Position numbers and translations under genes: made by a program. From positions 124,001 to 188,000 of the forward strand of contig NZ_BLVZ01000014.1 in assembly GCF_015471405.1 (NCBI RefSeq): a DNA stretch of 64,000 nt, read 5' to 3'. The notes beneath the pieces are model-generated. The model was given only the letters and a program-made list of their open reading frames with translations, was not told where the DNA came from and ran no database searches. This stretch comes from Pseudomonas cichorii (GTDB lineage Bacteria; Pseudomonadota; Gammaproteobacteria; Pseudomonadales; Pseudomonadaceae). Below, in pieces: positions 1 through 8,998 of this stretch (position 1 is its first letter; each line of letters begins with the position of its first letter).

Positions 1-644
1 CGGATAAATTCCGGCAATCGCAAAGTCTGGCTCAGAGCACTCACGATACCGGCCATCGCTCACGGCGCACTGTTGATGATTGGCGTATTAGCGTCCTCAG
101 CACCTATGACCTACAACACGTTTCTGTTGGGTGGACCGATCCTGGCTTGCGGCTATATATGGATGCTGGTGCGTCAATCGCAAACATGGCAACCGCCCCG
201 CCCAGTGCCCTCGCCCCGACGTAAATGGCAGTGGCGATCAATGCCAGCACGCGCCCTGGCAGTGGTGACTCTCGCAAAACTGCCCTTGCCTCAACCCAAT
301 GACCGGCAGACGGTATTTACTCTGGTGTATACCTCAGCCATTGGTTGGTCGCTACCGCAGTTGTTATTCACGGGATCGCAACCAATGACCTGGTGATCGT
401 GAGCAAGCGAGGCTCATTCCATGTCAGCGGGACCGAAATCATACCGTATGCCATCATTTATATTTGCCTTGCGTTGATCTGCATATCGGTCGTGGCCGGT
501 CACCGTGATGAACGGCCCAATGCTCATTTTTACAGGCGGTTTCGCAGCACTCTGTCGTGGATAACAGGAATCCTGCTGGCCTATACGGTTTTATCAAACC
601 TCGTACGCCTCATCGCGGCGATTGTTGAGGGAGCAAACCGCTAA
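1..644 (+). pseudogene. Frameshifted small membrane protein (5' end outside window)
   Basis: An open frame enters from the window edge and runs to a stop near 396. It encodes hydrophobic segments around a GGPILACGYIW stretch, then an Arg/Pro-rich loop. A second frame is open from just after a stop at 300 to 644. It has no plausible start with a ribosome binding site, but it encodes two convincing membrane segments (IIPYAIIYICLALICISVV and WITGILLAYTVL). The simplest reading is one membrane protein broken by a one- or two-base indel between about 300 and 340, where both frames are open. The family is not recognised. Two genuinely overlapping genes or a sequencing error are alternatives. Confidence 0.4.
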
Positions 645-722
645 CCAGCTCAGGACATCACGATCAGCCAATGCCGATTGATCGCCCCCACCTCTCCAGC
701 CAGGAACGATCAACTCATTACA

Positions 723-1256
723 TCAAGCAAAAAACGACCAACGCCGACCCAGCAACCGCCGCCACCAGGACCCGGTCACAGCCTCGGGCTGCACCTGAAC
801 CAGCTCCGGCAAATCCCGCAACTTCACCCACAGCTCCCCATGCCATTGCAGCGAACTCAGGGCATTGCCCTGCCAGCGCATCTGGTAAAGCAGAGGTTGA
901 TCGGTTGTATCTGCAGCATCCAGAGCAGGCAAGACTTCCTGCGCCAGCCAGCGGCGCAGTGCGCGGTTCTCCGGGACGTAGTGATGCACGAGCATCGCAA
1001 AGACGCCTGACTCGCTGATCATCAGGCATTTTTCCCAATTGCCGTGGGTCAGCAGCCAGACCGTGCGGCGTTGGTCGATATCGAGTTTGAGGGTGGCGCG
1101 TTCGTCCAGTTGCTTGCCCATCAGCCGGGCCAGATCCTGCAAGGGAAACCAGACCTGGGCATCGAGCATCACGGCACGCAGCATGCGGTGATGGCGGATG
1201 AAGATGGTGGGCTCGAAGTGGTCGGTGCAGGATGGTGAGGGGTATGGAAGGTCCAT
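723..1256 (-). CDS. BRO-N domain (phage antirepressor-like) protein
   Basis: The 177-residue product starts with a BRO-N/antirepressor-type domain. Visible features are the FEPTIFIRHHRMLRAVMLDAQ strand, WFPLQDLARLMG, and the stretch ISESGVFAMLVHHYVPENRALRRWLAQEVLPAL, which matches the 'E..vY.L...S..p.ar.F..Wv..eVlP' signature of the family. In phages such proteins relieve repression. Single chromosomal copies occur in Pseudomonas with unknown roles. The start at 1256 has an AGGAG ten bases upstream. The C-terminus (GSWWRRLLGRRW) is basic. It stands alone with no other phage gene nearby, so it is better called an orphan regulator than a prophage. Its 5' leader is one of three copies of a structured repeat in this window. 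Confidence 0.8.
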   Translation of the reverse strand: MDLPYPSPSCTDHFEPTIFIRHHRMLRAVMLDAQVWFPLQDLARLMGKQLDERATLKLDIDQRRTVWLLTHGNWEKCLMISESGVFAMLVHHYVPENRALRRWLAQEVLPALDAADTTDQPLLYQMRWQGNALSSLQWHGELWVKLRDLPELVQVQPEAVTGSWWRRLLGRRWSFFA

Positions 1257-1560
1257 GGGGGTAAAACTCCTTTGGGGAATTAACCACCCGATACGTCGCT
1301 AAACGCATTTGGGTGGCGACTGTACGACGGTTAGCGAACCGGCCCCAAAGGCACACCGGCAGACCCTAAGGTCTCCGACGCACAGCCGCCATAACGCATG
1401 CCTCAAGCATAAAGCTCGCTTGAAGCAGGTTGTGTAGCACTGCTGTGCCTTTGATTCGGATCGCTAAACCCGGCCGCTGATTTTGCAGCGACGCCGCACC
1501 TTAAATCCCCGAATCGACACATACAAGCGGTCAGGATTTTCTAGGAAATTTCACTCAAGG
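1257..1560 (-). ncRNA. Structured leader element, copy A (upstream of BRO-N gene)
   Basis: This non-coding stretch aligns with those at about 30001-30260 and 34607-34890. Read in the direction of the downstream gene it has four parts. First is a hairpin with stem GTCGCTG/CAGCGGC (1473-1492) followed by GGGTTTAGC. Next is a conserved ATGGCGGC block. Then comes a second hairpin AGACC-TTAG-GGTCT (1361-1374). Last is a GCTAACC...GCCACCC...GTTTAGC block just before the ribosome binding site. The second stem has different but still complementary bases in the other copies, which argues for RNA structure. The Shine-Dalgarno context GGAGTTTTACCC is also shared with copy C. Function is not known. Confidence 0.55.
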
Positions 1561-1610
1561 GAAAGGGAAGAAACCATGCGACTGAGCTAATAAGGCGCAC
1601 ATATCACTTT

Positions 1611-1692
1611 GTAGGAGGCAGCTTGCTGGCGAAGACTGATGTGAAGACGCCGCCTATATGCGCACTTCACTGCTGCTATCGCCAGCAAGCTG
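1611..1692. repeat. REP-type inverted pair (GCTTGCTGGCGA family)
   Basis: The arms CAGCTTGCTGGCGA (1619-1632) and TCGCCAGCAAGCTG (1679-1692) are perfect complements separated by about 46 bases. The same motif recurs at 53871-53957, so this is a dispersed Pseudomonas intergenic repeat. It lies between the BRO-N leader and the convergent end of the OsmC-YcaO gene. Confidence 0.75.
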
Positions 1693-1796
1693 TTCTGGTC
1701 AGGTTTTGCCAGACACAAGATTTGTGAAATCAGCCTCTTGACTGACGGGCATCAGGCCAAGGACTCTCCCGCGGGATTGTGACGTTAACGATGCAC

Positions 1797-3992
1797 TCAG
1801 CGATTCACCTTCGCCCGCGCCGCATGCAGTTTCTTGTAGCTGTCGATCAAACGCTGGTGTCTGTCGAGGCCTTCCAGCTTCATGCTGGTCGGCGTCAGGC
1901 CGTAGAAGCGGACGCTGCCGTCCATGGAGCCCAGCACCGCGTCCATTCGCTCGTTGCCGAACATGCGACGGAAGTTGACTTCGTAGTCTTCCAGCGCCAG
2001 CTCTTCGTCCAGTTCCACTTCCAGTACCACGTTCAGGGCTTGATAGAACAAGCCGCGTTCGACGGTGTTGTCGTTGAATTGCAGGAAGGCTTCTACCAGT
2101 TCTTTCGCCTCTTCAAACTTCTGCAAGGCGAGGTAGATCAGCAGTTTCAATTCCAGAATCGTCAACTGGCCCCAGGCTGTGTTGTCATCGAACTCGATGC
2201 CGATCAAGGTAGTGATGTCGGTGTAATCGTCCAGTTCGCTGTCTTCCAGGCGCTTGACCAGCTTTTTCAGGCTGGCAGCGTTCAGGCTGTGCAGGTTCAG
2301 GATGTCGGCACGGAACAGCAGCGCCTTGTTGGTGTTATCCCAGATCAGGTCCTCTATCGGATAGATCTCGGAGTAACCCGGCACCAGAATCCGGCAGGCC
2401 GATGCACCGAGGTGCTCGTACACCGCCATGTACACTTCTTTGCCCATGTCTTCGAGAATGCCGAACAGTGTCGCGGCTTCCTCGGCATTGGAGTTTTCGC
2501 CCTGGCCGGAGAAATCCCACTCGACAAATTCGAAGTCGGATTTCGCACTGAAGAAGCGCCACGACACCACACCGCTGGAGTCGATAAAGTGTTCGACGAA
2601 GTTATTGGGCTCGGTCACCGCATGGCTTTCAAAGGTCGGCTGCGGCAGATCGTTCAAGCCTTCGAAGCTGCGGCCCTGCAACAATTCCGTCAGGCTGCGC
2701 TCCAGTGCCACTTCAAAGCTTGGGTGCGCGCCAAACGAGGCAAACACGCCACCGGTACGCGGGTTCATCAGAGTGACGCACATTACCGGGAATTCGCCGC
2801 CCAGCGAGGCGTCCTTCACCAGAACGGGGAAGCCCTGCTCTTCCAGGCCCTGAATACCGGCCAGAATGCCAGGGTATTTCGCCAACACGTCCTGCGGCAC
2901 ATCCGGCAGGGCGATTTCACCCTCCAGAATTTCGCGTTTTACTGCCCGCTCGAAGATTTCCGACAGGCATTGAACCTGCGCTTCGACCAGCGTGTTACCG
3001 GCACTCATGCCATTGCTGAGGAACAGGTTTTCGATCAGGTTGGAGGGGAAGTACACAACTTCGCCATCCGACTGGCGCACATACGGCAGCGAACAGATGC
3101 CGCGCTCGACGTTGCCGGAGTTGGTGTCGTAGAGATGCGAGCCGCGCAGTTCGCCGTCAGGGTTGTAGATTTCCAGGCAGTACTCGTCGAGGATTTCCTC
3201 CGGCAGCGCATCTTTACGGCCTGGCTTGAACCAGCGCTCGTCCGGGTAATGCACGAACTCGGCATTGGCGATGTCTTCGCCCCAGAACTGATCGTTGTAG
3301 AAGAAGTTGCAGTTGAGTCGTTCGATGAACTCACCCAGCGCCGACGCCAGCGCACCTTCCTTGGTCGCACCCTTGCCATTGGTAAAACACATCGGCGATT
3401 GCGCGTCGCGGATATGCAGCGACCAGACATTGGGCACGATATTGCGCCACGAGGCGATTTCGATCTTCATGCCAAGGCCCGCCAGGATGCCCGACATATT
3501 GGCGATGGTCTGTTCCAGCGGCAGGTCCTTGCCCGCAATGCAGGTGCCCGCTCCCGAAGCCAGGCTCGGCATCAGCAAAGCCTGAGCATCGGCGTCCAGA
3601 TTCTCCACTTCTTCGATCACGAACTCAGGCCCGGCCTGCACCACTTTTTTGACCGTGCAACGGTCGATGGAACGCAGGATGCCCTGGCGGTCCTTGGCGG
3701 ATATATCGGCAGGCAGCTCGACCTGGATCTTGAAGATCTGGTTGTAGCGGTTTTCCGGATCGACAATGTTGTTCTGCGACAGGCGAATATTGTCGGTGGG
3801 GATGTTGCGGGTTTCGCAGTACAACTTCACAAAGTAAGCCGCGCACAAGGCCGATGAAGCCAGGAAATAGTCGAACGGACCCGGTGCCGAACCATCGCCC
3901 TTGTAGCGGATAGGTTGATCGGCAACCACCGTGAAGTCGTCGAACTTGGCTTCAAGTCGGAGGTTGTCGAGAAAGTTGACCTTGATTTCCAT
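1797..3992 (-). CDS. OsmC-YcaO fusion protein
   Basis: The 731-residue protein joins an N-terminal OsmC-like domain (about 1-135; GPFDYFLASSALCAAYFVKLYCETR carries the conserved Cys) to a YcaO domain. E. coli YcaO is about 586 residues and has no OsmC domain. YcaO ATP-binding signatures are visible as ALGEFIERLNCNFFYND and QCLSEIFERAVKREI, each with the ExxER pattern. The C-terminal third is helical and acidic (LKLLIYLALQKFEEAKELVEAF), like the tetratricopeptide-type tail of E. coli YcaO. There is no adjacent E1-like or precursor-peptide gene, so azoline peptide synthesis is not indicated. E. coli YcaO is linked to ribosomal S12 methylthiolation with RimO. A similar housekeeping role is an inference here. 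Confidence 0.85.
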   Translation of the reverse strand: MEIKVNFLDNLRLEAKFDDFTVVADQPIRYKGDGSAPGPFDYFLASSALCAAYFVKLYCETRNIPTDNIRLSQNNIVDPENRYNQIFKIQVELPADISAKDRQGILRSIDRCTVKKVVQAGPEFVIEEVENLDADAQALLMPSLASGAGTCIAGKDLPLEQTIANMSGILAGLGMKIEIASWRNIVPNVWSLHIRDAQSPMCFTNGKGATKEGALASALGEFIERLNCNFFYNDQFWGEDIANAEFVHYPDERWFKPGRKDALPEEILDEYCLEIYNPDGELRGSHLYDTNSGNVERGICSLPYVRQSDGEVVYFPSNLIENLFLSNGMSAGNTLVEAQVQCLSEIFERAVKREILEGEIALPDVPQDVLAKYPGILAGIQGLEEQGFPVLVKDASLGGEFPVMCVTLMNPRTGGVFASFGAHPSFEVALERSLTELLQGRSFEGLNDLPQPTFESHAVTEPNNFVEHFIDSSGVVSWRFFSAKSDFEFVEWDFSGQGENSNAEEAATLFGILEDMGKEVYMAVYEHLGASACRILVPGYSEIYPIEDLIWDNTNKALLFRADILNLHSLNAASLKKLVKRLEDSELDDYTDITTLIGIEFDDNTAWGQLTILELKLLIYLALQKFEEAKELVEAFLQFNDNTVERGLFYQALNVVLEVELDEELALEDYEVNFRRMFGNERMDAVLGSMDGSVRFYGLTPTSMKLEGLDRHQRLIDSYKKLHAARAKVNR

Positions 3993-4147
3993 GCGGGATT
4001 ACCAGAATAGCGAGCAAACGATTGGCGGCCATTATCCGGTTTTTCAGCGGGAAGTCTTGCGCTTTGGCGGGCTGTGGTCGGGTTGCTTTGGGAGAGCGCA
4101 GGCAATATGGCCATGCAAGACACGTCAGACCATCAGACTCGCGCCAC

Positions 4148-5086
4148 TCAACGCCAGGAAACGTCACCCACAGGAATAAGATGCAAGGCAGCAGATTCCC
4201 TCTGGACTGCACTGCGCAACCGACTGGCATCCCTGGCCGGTGACAAACCGAACATGCGGGCATAGTCCCTACTGAACTGCGAAGGGCTTTCATAGCCCAC
4301 CCGGTAACCGGCACCTGCCGCATCCAGCGCTTCGGCCACCATCAAGCGACGGGCCTCCTGGAGCCGCAACTGGCTGCGAAACTCCAGCGGGCTCATGGAG
4401 GTGACGGCCTTGAAGTGCGCGTGGAAGGTAGAACGGCTCATGCCTGCGATATCGGCGATGTCATCAATGCGGCAGGTTTCGCTGTAATGGCTGCGCAGCC
4501 AGGCAATTGCCTTGGCAATCTGGCTCAGACGGCTGTCGGCTTTGGCCAGTTGCCGAACCACACCATTGCCGCTGCTGGTCAGCAACCGGTAAAGAATCTC
4601 GCGAATCGTCAGCGGAGCCAGTGCTTCGATATCGTCCGGGGTATCCAGCAAAGCGGCCAGCCTTGCGGCGGCGTCCAGCAGTTCGGGGGTTGTGTCGTTG
4701 AGTTCGATGCCTGCGGCAGGCAGGCCGCTCGTTCCGTCGGGAGCCGGGTATCGCAGGACGAGGTCGCTCAGCACGGTCATGTCCAGGTCGAGAACAAGGC
4801 ACAGATAAGGCGCCGTCTCGCTTGCATCGATCACCGAGCCCGTCACGGGAATGTCCACGGAGGCAACGAGGTATTTGGCCGCATCGTAGACATACGAAGT
4901 GGTTCCAACCACCACTTGCTTGCGGCCCTGGGCGATCAGGCAGAGCGTCGGCTCATAGACCACAGGCATCGGAATGGTCGGCGCGCCCGAGCGGACCAGG
5001 CTGACGCCGGCAATCGGCGTTGAATGTATGCCGTCAGTCGGGGAGTGACGACTGATGAGATCGACCAGCTTTTCCAGAGAGCCCAT
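4148..5086 (-). CDS. AraC-family transcriptional regulator
   Basis: The 312-residue protein has an N-terminal cupin-like AraC_N domain (VYEPTLCLIAQGRKQVVVG, YLVASVDIPVTG) and a C-terminal double helix-turn-helix (CRIDDIADIAGMSRSTFHAHFKAVTSMSPLEFRSQLRLQEARRLM; AAGAGYRVGYESPSQFSRDYARMFGLSP). The start at 5086 (MGSLEKL) is preferred over an upstream ATG because AAGGAGC lies five bases before it. The gene is transcribed divergently from an aldo/keto reductase. In this AraC subgroup that arrangement usually means regulation of the neighbouring oxidoreductase, which is an inference. The inducer is unknown. Confidence 0.9.
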   Translation of the reverse strand: MGSLEKLVDLISRHSPTDGIHSTPIAGVSLVRSGAPTIPMPVVYEPTLCLIAQGRKQVVVGTTSYVYDAAKYLVASVDIPVTGSVIDASETAPYLCLVLDLDMTVLSDLVLRYPAPDGTSGLPAAGIELNDTTPELLDAAARLAALLDTPDDIEALAPLTIREILYRLLTSSGNGVVRQLAKADSRLSQIAKAIAWLRSHYSETCRIDDIADIAGMSRSTFHAHFKAVTSMSPLEFRSQLRLQEARRLMVAEALDAAGAGYRVGYESPSQFSRDYARMFGLSPARDASRLRSAVQRESAALHLIPVGDVSWR

Positions 5087-5230
5087 GCTTGCTCCTTTGA
5101 AAGTCAGGATTATTGCGTACACGGATAATCATGCAAGGACTCAGGACAATCCGGCTACAGGCAGGCGCGCCACTGAATGCAGACTCATTCCCTACAGGTT
5201 TCAGGTTCCACTTTCTGTGAGGAGTTCAGT

Positions 5231-6316
5231 ATGTCCACTATTTCAGCACTCGACCATTACCGCCTGCTCGGACGATCAGGCATGCGGGTCTCACCGCTCG
5301 CCCTCGGCACCATGACCTTTGGCTCTGACTGGGGCTGGGGCGCGGATGAAGCCCAGGCGCGGCAGATTTTCGATACGTACGTCGATAACGGCGGCAACTT
5401 CATCGATACCGCTGTCAATTACACCAACGGCGCTTCGGAACGCATCTTGGGGCAGTTTCTCAAGGGCAAGCGTGATCGCCTCGTAGTTGCGACCAAGTAC
5501 ACCATGGCCCGCGACCCTGGCGACCCCAATTCGGGCGGCAACCATCGCATGAATCTGGTGCGCTCGGTGGAAACCAGCCTCAAGCAGCTCGACACGGATC
5601 GTATCGAACTGCTTTACCTACACGCCTGGGATTTCACCACCTCTGCCGACGAAGTGATGCGGGCACTGGACGATCTGGTGCGCAGTGGCAAGGTGCTCTA
5701 CCTCGGGATCTGCAACACCCCGGCGTGGAAAGTCGCGGAACTGCAAACGCTGGCCGACCTGCGTGGCTGGTCACCCCTTGTGGCCTTGCAGATCGAGTAC
5801 AGCCTCGTCGAACGCAGCGTCGAGCATGAGTTGATCCCGATGGCGCAGGCGATGGGCCTTGGCGTGCTGCCATGGTCGCCGCTGGGTGGCGGCATCCTGA
5901 CAGGCAAATACAGCCGCGATGATCTGAGTCAGGCCAGCGAAGCGAATGTTTCGCCGACTCGCAAAGGCGTAATCAGCTCATCCGGGCATATGAATGAGCG
6001 CGCCTTGCAAATCGCTGCCGTCGTGGGCGATATCGCCAGAGAAATCGGTACGACGCCTTCCCGGGTGGCGCTGGCCTGGACGTTGCGCAATCCTGCCGTA
6101 GTTGCGCCGGTCATGGGGGCCAGAACCCTGGCTCAGGCGCTGGACAACCTGGCCGCGCTCAGCCTTCAACTGGATGACGAGCATGTGGCGCGCCTGGATC
6201 AGGCCAGTGCGCCCGAACCGATCTTTCCGGCCCGTTTCGTCTCCCGGCCGATGGTTCAGCAACTGATCTTTGGCGGGGCTCGCAGGCCGGATTTTGGCCC
6301 GTGGCAAGGGCGGTAA
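5231..6316 (+). CDS. Aldo/keto reductase
   Basis: This is a 361-residue NADPH-dependent aldo/keto reductase with a TIM-barrel fold. The expected catalytic tetrad is visible: Asp in FIDTAVNYTNG, Tyr in the same segment, Lys in VVATKYTM and His in LYLHAWD. The cofactor-binding C-terminal part reads SRVALAWTLRNPAVVAPVMGARTLAQALDNL. The start at 5231 follows GAGGAG with good spacing. An upstream in-frame ATG at 5177 lacks such a site. It is divergent from the AraC regulator and probably under its control. Substrate is unknown. Confidence 0.92.
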   Translation: MSTISALDHYRLLGRSGMRVSPLALGTMTFGSDWGWGADEAQARQIFDTYVDNGGNFIDTAVNYTNGASERILGQFLKGKRDRLVVATKYTMARDPGDPNSGGNHRMNLVRSVETSLKQLDTDRIELLYLHAWDFTTSADEVMRALDDLVRSGKVLYLGICNTPAWKVAELQTLADLRGWSPLVALQIEYSLVERSVEHELIPMAQAMGLGVLPWSPLGGGILTGKYSRDDLSQASEANVSPTRKGVISSSGHMNERALQIAAVVGDIAREIGTTPSRVALAWTLRNPAVVAPVMGARTLAQALDNLAALSLQLDDEHVARLDQASAPEPIFPARFVSRPMVQQLIFGGARRPDFGPWQGR

Positions 6317-6395
6317 AAATCATCTGCCTGTAAACAGTCGCCGGCAAGCCGCCTCCCACAGGGAAAGCGGCGTTCCAGAAAAAGGAGTCTTTAAC

Positions 6396-6911
6396 ATGGG
6401 CATAGCAAGCTTCAGAAACACCCTGGCGTTCGTCGTGCTGATCATGTCGGGCATGGCCGATGCCGCTTCAGAGCGCGATGTAGCAGCACGTAACAAGCAA
6501 ATCGTCAGCGAAGCATTTGATCGCTGGGCCGCAGGCGGGAACAGCTTCTTCAGTGAAATGCTGACGCCGGACATCATCTGGACGATCAAGGGCTCGGGAC
6601 CGAGTGCCGGGGTGTACCGAGGTATCGACCCGTTCATCGAGCAGGCCATCCGCCCATTCGTATCGCGGCTGTCCAGGCCGGTTAGGCCCGTCAGCAGGCA
6701 GATATGGGCGGATGGCGATCACGTCATCATTCAATGGGACGGTGCCGGTGTGGCGCGTGACGGGCAGGCCTATAACAACAGCTATGCCTGGATCTTTCAC
6801 ATGCGCAACGGCAAGGCCGTCGAGGTCACTGCCTTTCTCGACCTTGCGCCTTATGACGATGTATTGCGGCGTATTCCCGAGGCTGCGGCGTCACGTCAAC
6901 CAGTGCCATAA
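6396..6911 (+). CDS. Exported NTF2/SnoaL-like protein
   Basis: The 171-residue product has a signal peptide (TLAFVVLIMSGMADAA). After it comes an NTF2-like (SnoaL) fold: RNKQIVSEAFDRWAAGG, TPDIIWTIKGSGPSAGVYRG, WADGDHVIIQWDGAGVARDG, YNNSYAWIFHMRNGKAVEVTAFLD. Such folds form small hydrolase/isomerase or ligand-binding pockets. No specific activity can be assigned. The start at 6396 follows AAAGGAG. It lies about 80 bases after the aldo/keto reductase and may be co-transcribed, although the gap contains a REP-like fragment (GCCGGCAAGCCGCCTCCCAC, about 6340). Its 3' end overlaps the convergent permease gene by 21 bases. Confidence 0.8.
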   Translation: MGIASFRNTLAFVVLIMSGMADAASERDVAARNKQIVSEAFDRWAAGGNSFFSEMLTPDIIWTIKGSGPSAGVYRGIDPFIEQAIRPFVSRLSRPVRPVSRQIWADGDHVIIQWDGAGVARDGQAYNNSYAWIFHMRNGKAVEVTAFLDLAPYDDVLRRIPEAAASRQPVP

Positions 6912-8261
6912 CAGCAGCGTGCCGATCAGCCCGACAACCGAAACGATGGTCTGCAACACTGACCAGACCCAAATCGTCTGCTTCAGTTGAAGCCCGAAAT
7001 ATTCGCGGACCATCCAGAAACCGGCATCGTTGACGTGGCAGAAAAACACCGAGCCTGCACCGATCACCAAAGCCACCAGCGATGCTTCGACCGGTGCAAG
7101 GCTGGCCATCATCGGCGCCAGAATGCCCGCCGTCGTGGTCGTCGCCACGGTGGCCGAACCGGTGGCCTGCCGCAACGCCACGGCAATCAGCCAGGCCAGC
7201 AGCAGATACGGCATGTGTGCGCCCTCCGCGACTTTGCTGATGGTCTGGCTGACACCGGCATCCAGCAAAGTCTGTTTCAAGCCGCCACCGGCACCGATGG
7301 TCAGCAACAGCACGGCTATCGGTGCCAGGCTTTTGCGCAAGGTCCCGCCCACATGCTCACGGGAAAGACCGTTGGCCCAACCCAGGCAAACCGTTGCGGC
7401 CAGCACCGCAATGCCCAAGGCAACCAGCGGCTCGCCAAGAAACTTCAAGGCCAGCGCGAGGCTGCTTTCAGGTGCCATGAGCACCTTGGCCAAGGTGCTG
7501 CCGAGCATGAGAATCACCGGCAAGAGAATGATCAGCAACGAAATGCCAAAACTCGGCTGGCGGCTGACATCGGGCTTGGCACTGAACAACTCGCCCAGTT
7601 CGGCAGGCTCTTCGATGTGCATGCGTTTCGACAGCCAGTTGCCGTAAAGAGGCCCCGCAAGAATCACCGCCGGAACAGCAATGCAGAGCCCCAGCAACAT
7701 GGTCAGCCCCAGATCGGCGTGCAAGGCACTGACCGCGATCAGCGGCCCGGGATGTGGAGGCATCAAGGCATGCAGCGTGGTCATGCCCGCCAGTGCCGGA
7801 ATGGCAATTTTCAGCAACGGCTGATTGGACTGACGCGCCATGACAAAGATGATCGGCACCATCATCACCAGCCCGACCTCAAAAAACAGTGGCAGGCCGA
7901 TGACCATTGCCACCAGCGCCATGACCCAAGGCAGGGTCTTGCCCTTGCCCAGCCCGAGCAAGGTGGAAGCAATCCGGTCCGCCGCGCCCGACTCGGCCAT
8001 CAACGCACCGAGCATCGCGCCCAGGGCAATGATAATCCCCGCCTCCCCCAGAATACCGCCCGCGCCCTTGCTGAAAGCTTTTGCAACGGCTTCAGGCGGC
8101 AACCCTGCGCCTATCCCTGCGATGAAAGTCCCCACCAGAATCGACAGAAACGGAGGAAGTTTGGTAGCGCTGATCAGCACGATGATCGTGGCAATCGCAA
8201 TCAGGCAGCAGATGATCAGACGGGTGTCATGCAACACCCAGGCAGCAGACGACAGATCCAA
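6891..8261 (-). CDS. GntP-family gluconate:H+ symporter-type permease
   Basis: The 456-residue inner-membrane protein has about 12-14 hydrophobic segments. GntP-family hallmarks are present: GAMLGALMAESGAADRIA, LPLFFEVGLVMMVPI, the conserved LHALMPPHPGPL motif, and RQATGSATVATTTTAGI near the C-terminus. Family members import gluconate or related sugar acids with protons. Gluconate versus another hydroxy acid cannot be decided, because no kinase or dehydratase gene sits beside it. It is monocistronic as far as visible, and its end overlaps the convergent NTF2-like gene. Confidence 0.9.
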   Translation of the reverse strand: MDLSSAAWVLHDTRLIICCLIAIATIIVLISATKLPPFLSILVGTFIAGIGAGLPPEAVAKAFSKGAGGILGEAGIIIALGAMLGALMAESGAADRIASTLLGLGKGKTLPWVMALVAMVIGLPLFFEVGLVMMVPIIFVMARQSNQPLLKIAIPALAGMTTLHALMPPHPGPLIAVSALHADLGLTMLLGLCIAVPAVILAGPLYGNWLSKRMHIEEPAELGELFSAKPDVSRQPSFGISLLIILLPVILMLGSTLAKVLMAPESSLALALKFLGEPLVALGIAVLAATVCLGWANGLSREHVGGTLRKSLAPIAVLLLTIGAGGGLKQTLLDAGVSQTISKVAEGAHMPYLLLAWLIAVALRQATGSATVATTTTAGILAPMMASLAPVEASLVALVIGAGSVFFCHVNDAGFWMVREYFGLQLKQTIWVWSVLQTIVSVVGLIGTLLLWHWLT

Positions 8262-8686
8262 CGTAAACCCCTTCTTGGTACGGTTTTCTCACGAAACAAC
8301 TGAAACAATTTGTCTCAATTTTTCCAAACCATACCGGAATGCGGCATTGCGTCGCAGTTAAATTTTCACAAAAGGTCACATTCCGCGCTGTCGTGCAGCA
8401 AACAGGGGCTGGTGATTGCTGAGAGGAAGCGGATGAATCTTCTCCCTCTGTGAGGTGATGTGGGAGCGAATTTATTCGCGAAAGGTCGCTACACCCGACA
8501 AATACCGGTCGTCTGGAATAGCGTCTCGCTGCTTGTGCACTGGCGAAGTTTGTCGGCAGTTCATGACCACACTCAAAGGTTTGTGCAACGGAACTTAAAG
8601 TCTCAACGCAGACCAAAGGTGCCAAACCCGACACCTGGGGCACGCGACGGTCAATGGCCGTTCTGGAAAAGTGATGGCGGTGAAAT
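8262..8686. other. Intergenic region with one REP-type half element
   Basis: This is a 425-base gap between divergent genes. At 8461-8483 it contains the GGAGCGAATTTATTCGCGAA repeat, followed by a CCGACAAATACC tail like those after the other copies (34975, 40430). The region before it (8262-8400) includes AT-rich stretches that could hold the permease promoter. No ORF with a ribosome binding site and family match was seen. Confidence 0.5.
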
Positions 8687-8974
8687 ATGGCAAATAAGGC
8701 GCAGTTGATCGAGCAGGCAAAACAGGCATCCGAGACTCTGTTTGCCTGGGCCAGTTTTGTCGCACACACCGAGTTTCTTTGGCAGGACAGCACATTAGTG
8801 ACGGATGCCGAAGCCTGGCAAAGCCTGTGGTTTGAGCTGGAGATCCTGAACGGCCTGGCGCTGGCCGAGTGGGAAGAACAAGGGCGGCCTGCCGACTGGT
8901 CAGCAACCTGGCGTGAAACCTATCAACAGGACGCACGCGAGCTGGCGGCTGAACTGCTGACGTTGACTGCCTGA
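8687..8974 (+). CDS. Small conserved acidic protein of unknown function
   Basis: The 95-residue product is Trp- and Glu-rich (LFAWASFVAHTEFLWQDS, AWQSLWFELEILNGLALAEWEEQGRP), predicted all-helical, and lacks a signal or membrane segment. I do not recognise a named domain. The start context (GGCGGTGAAAT then ATG) is a weak ribosome site. The 24-base gap to the lipoprotein gene downstream suggests co-transcription. Confidence 0.6.
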   Translation: MANKAQLIEQAKQASETLFAWASFVAHTEFLWQDSTLVTDAEAWQSLWFELEILNGLALAEWEEQGRPADWSATWRETYQQDARELAAELLTLTA

Positions 8975-8998
8975 TCGTCGCCTCACGGAGAAGAGTGC

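Noticed and set aside
723..1256. BRO-N gene as evidence of a prophage
   Set aside because: No integrase, repressor, structural or lysis gene lies nearby, and single BRO-N genes are common in Pseudomonas chromosomes.
1779..3857. Long plus-strand frame of 692 codons opposite the OsmC-YcaO gene
   Set aside because: Composition (Gln/Val/His-rich, no domains) is that of an antisense shadow of a GC-rich gene, and the opposite frame has clear family motifs.
1797..3992. YcaO as part of a RiPP (azoline peptide) cluster
   Set aside because: No precursor peptide, E1-like, dehydrogenase or export gene is adjacent. The fusion form is the housekeeping type.
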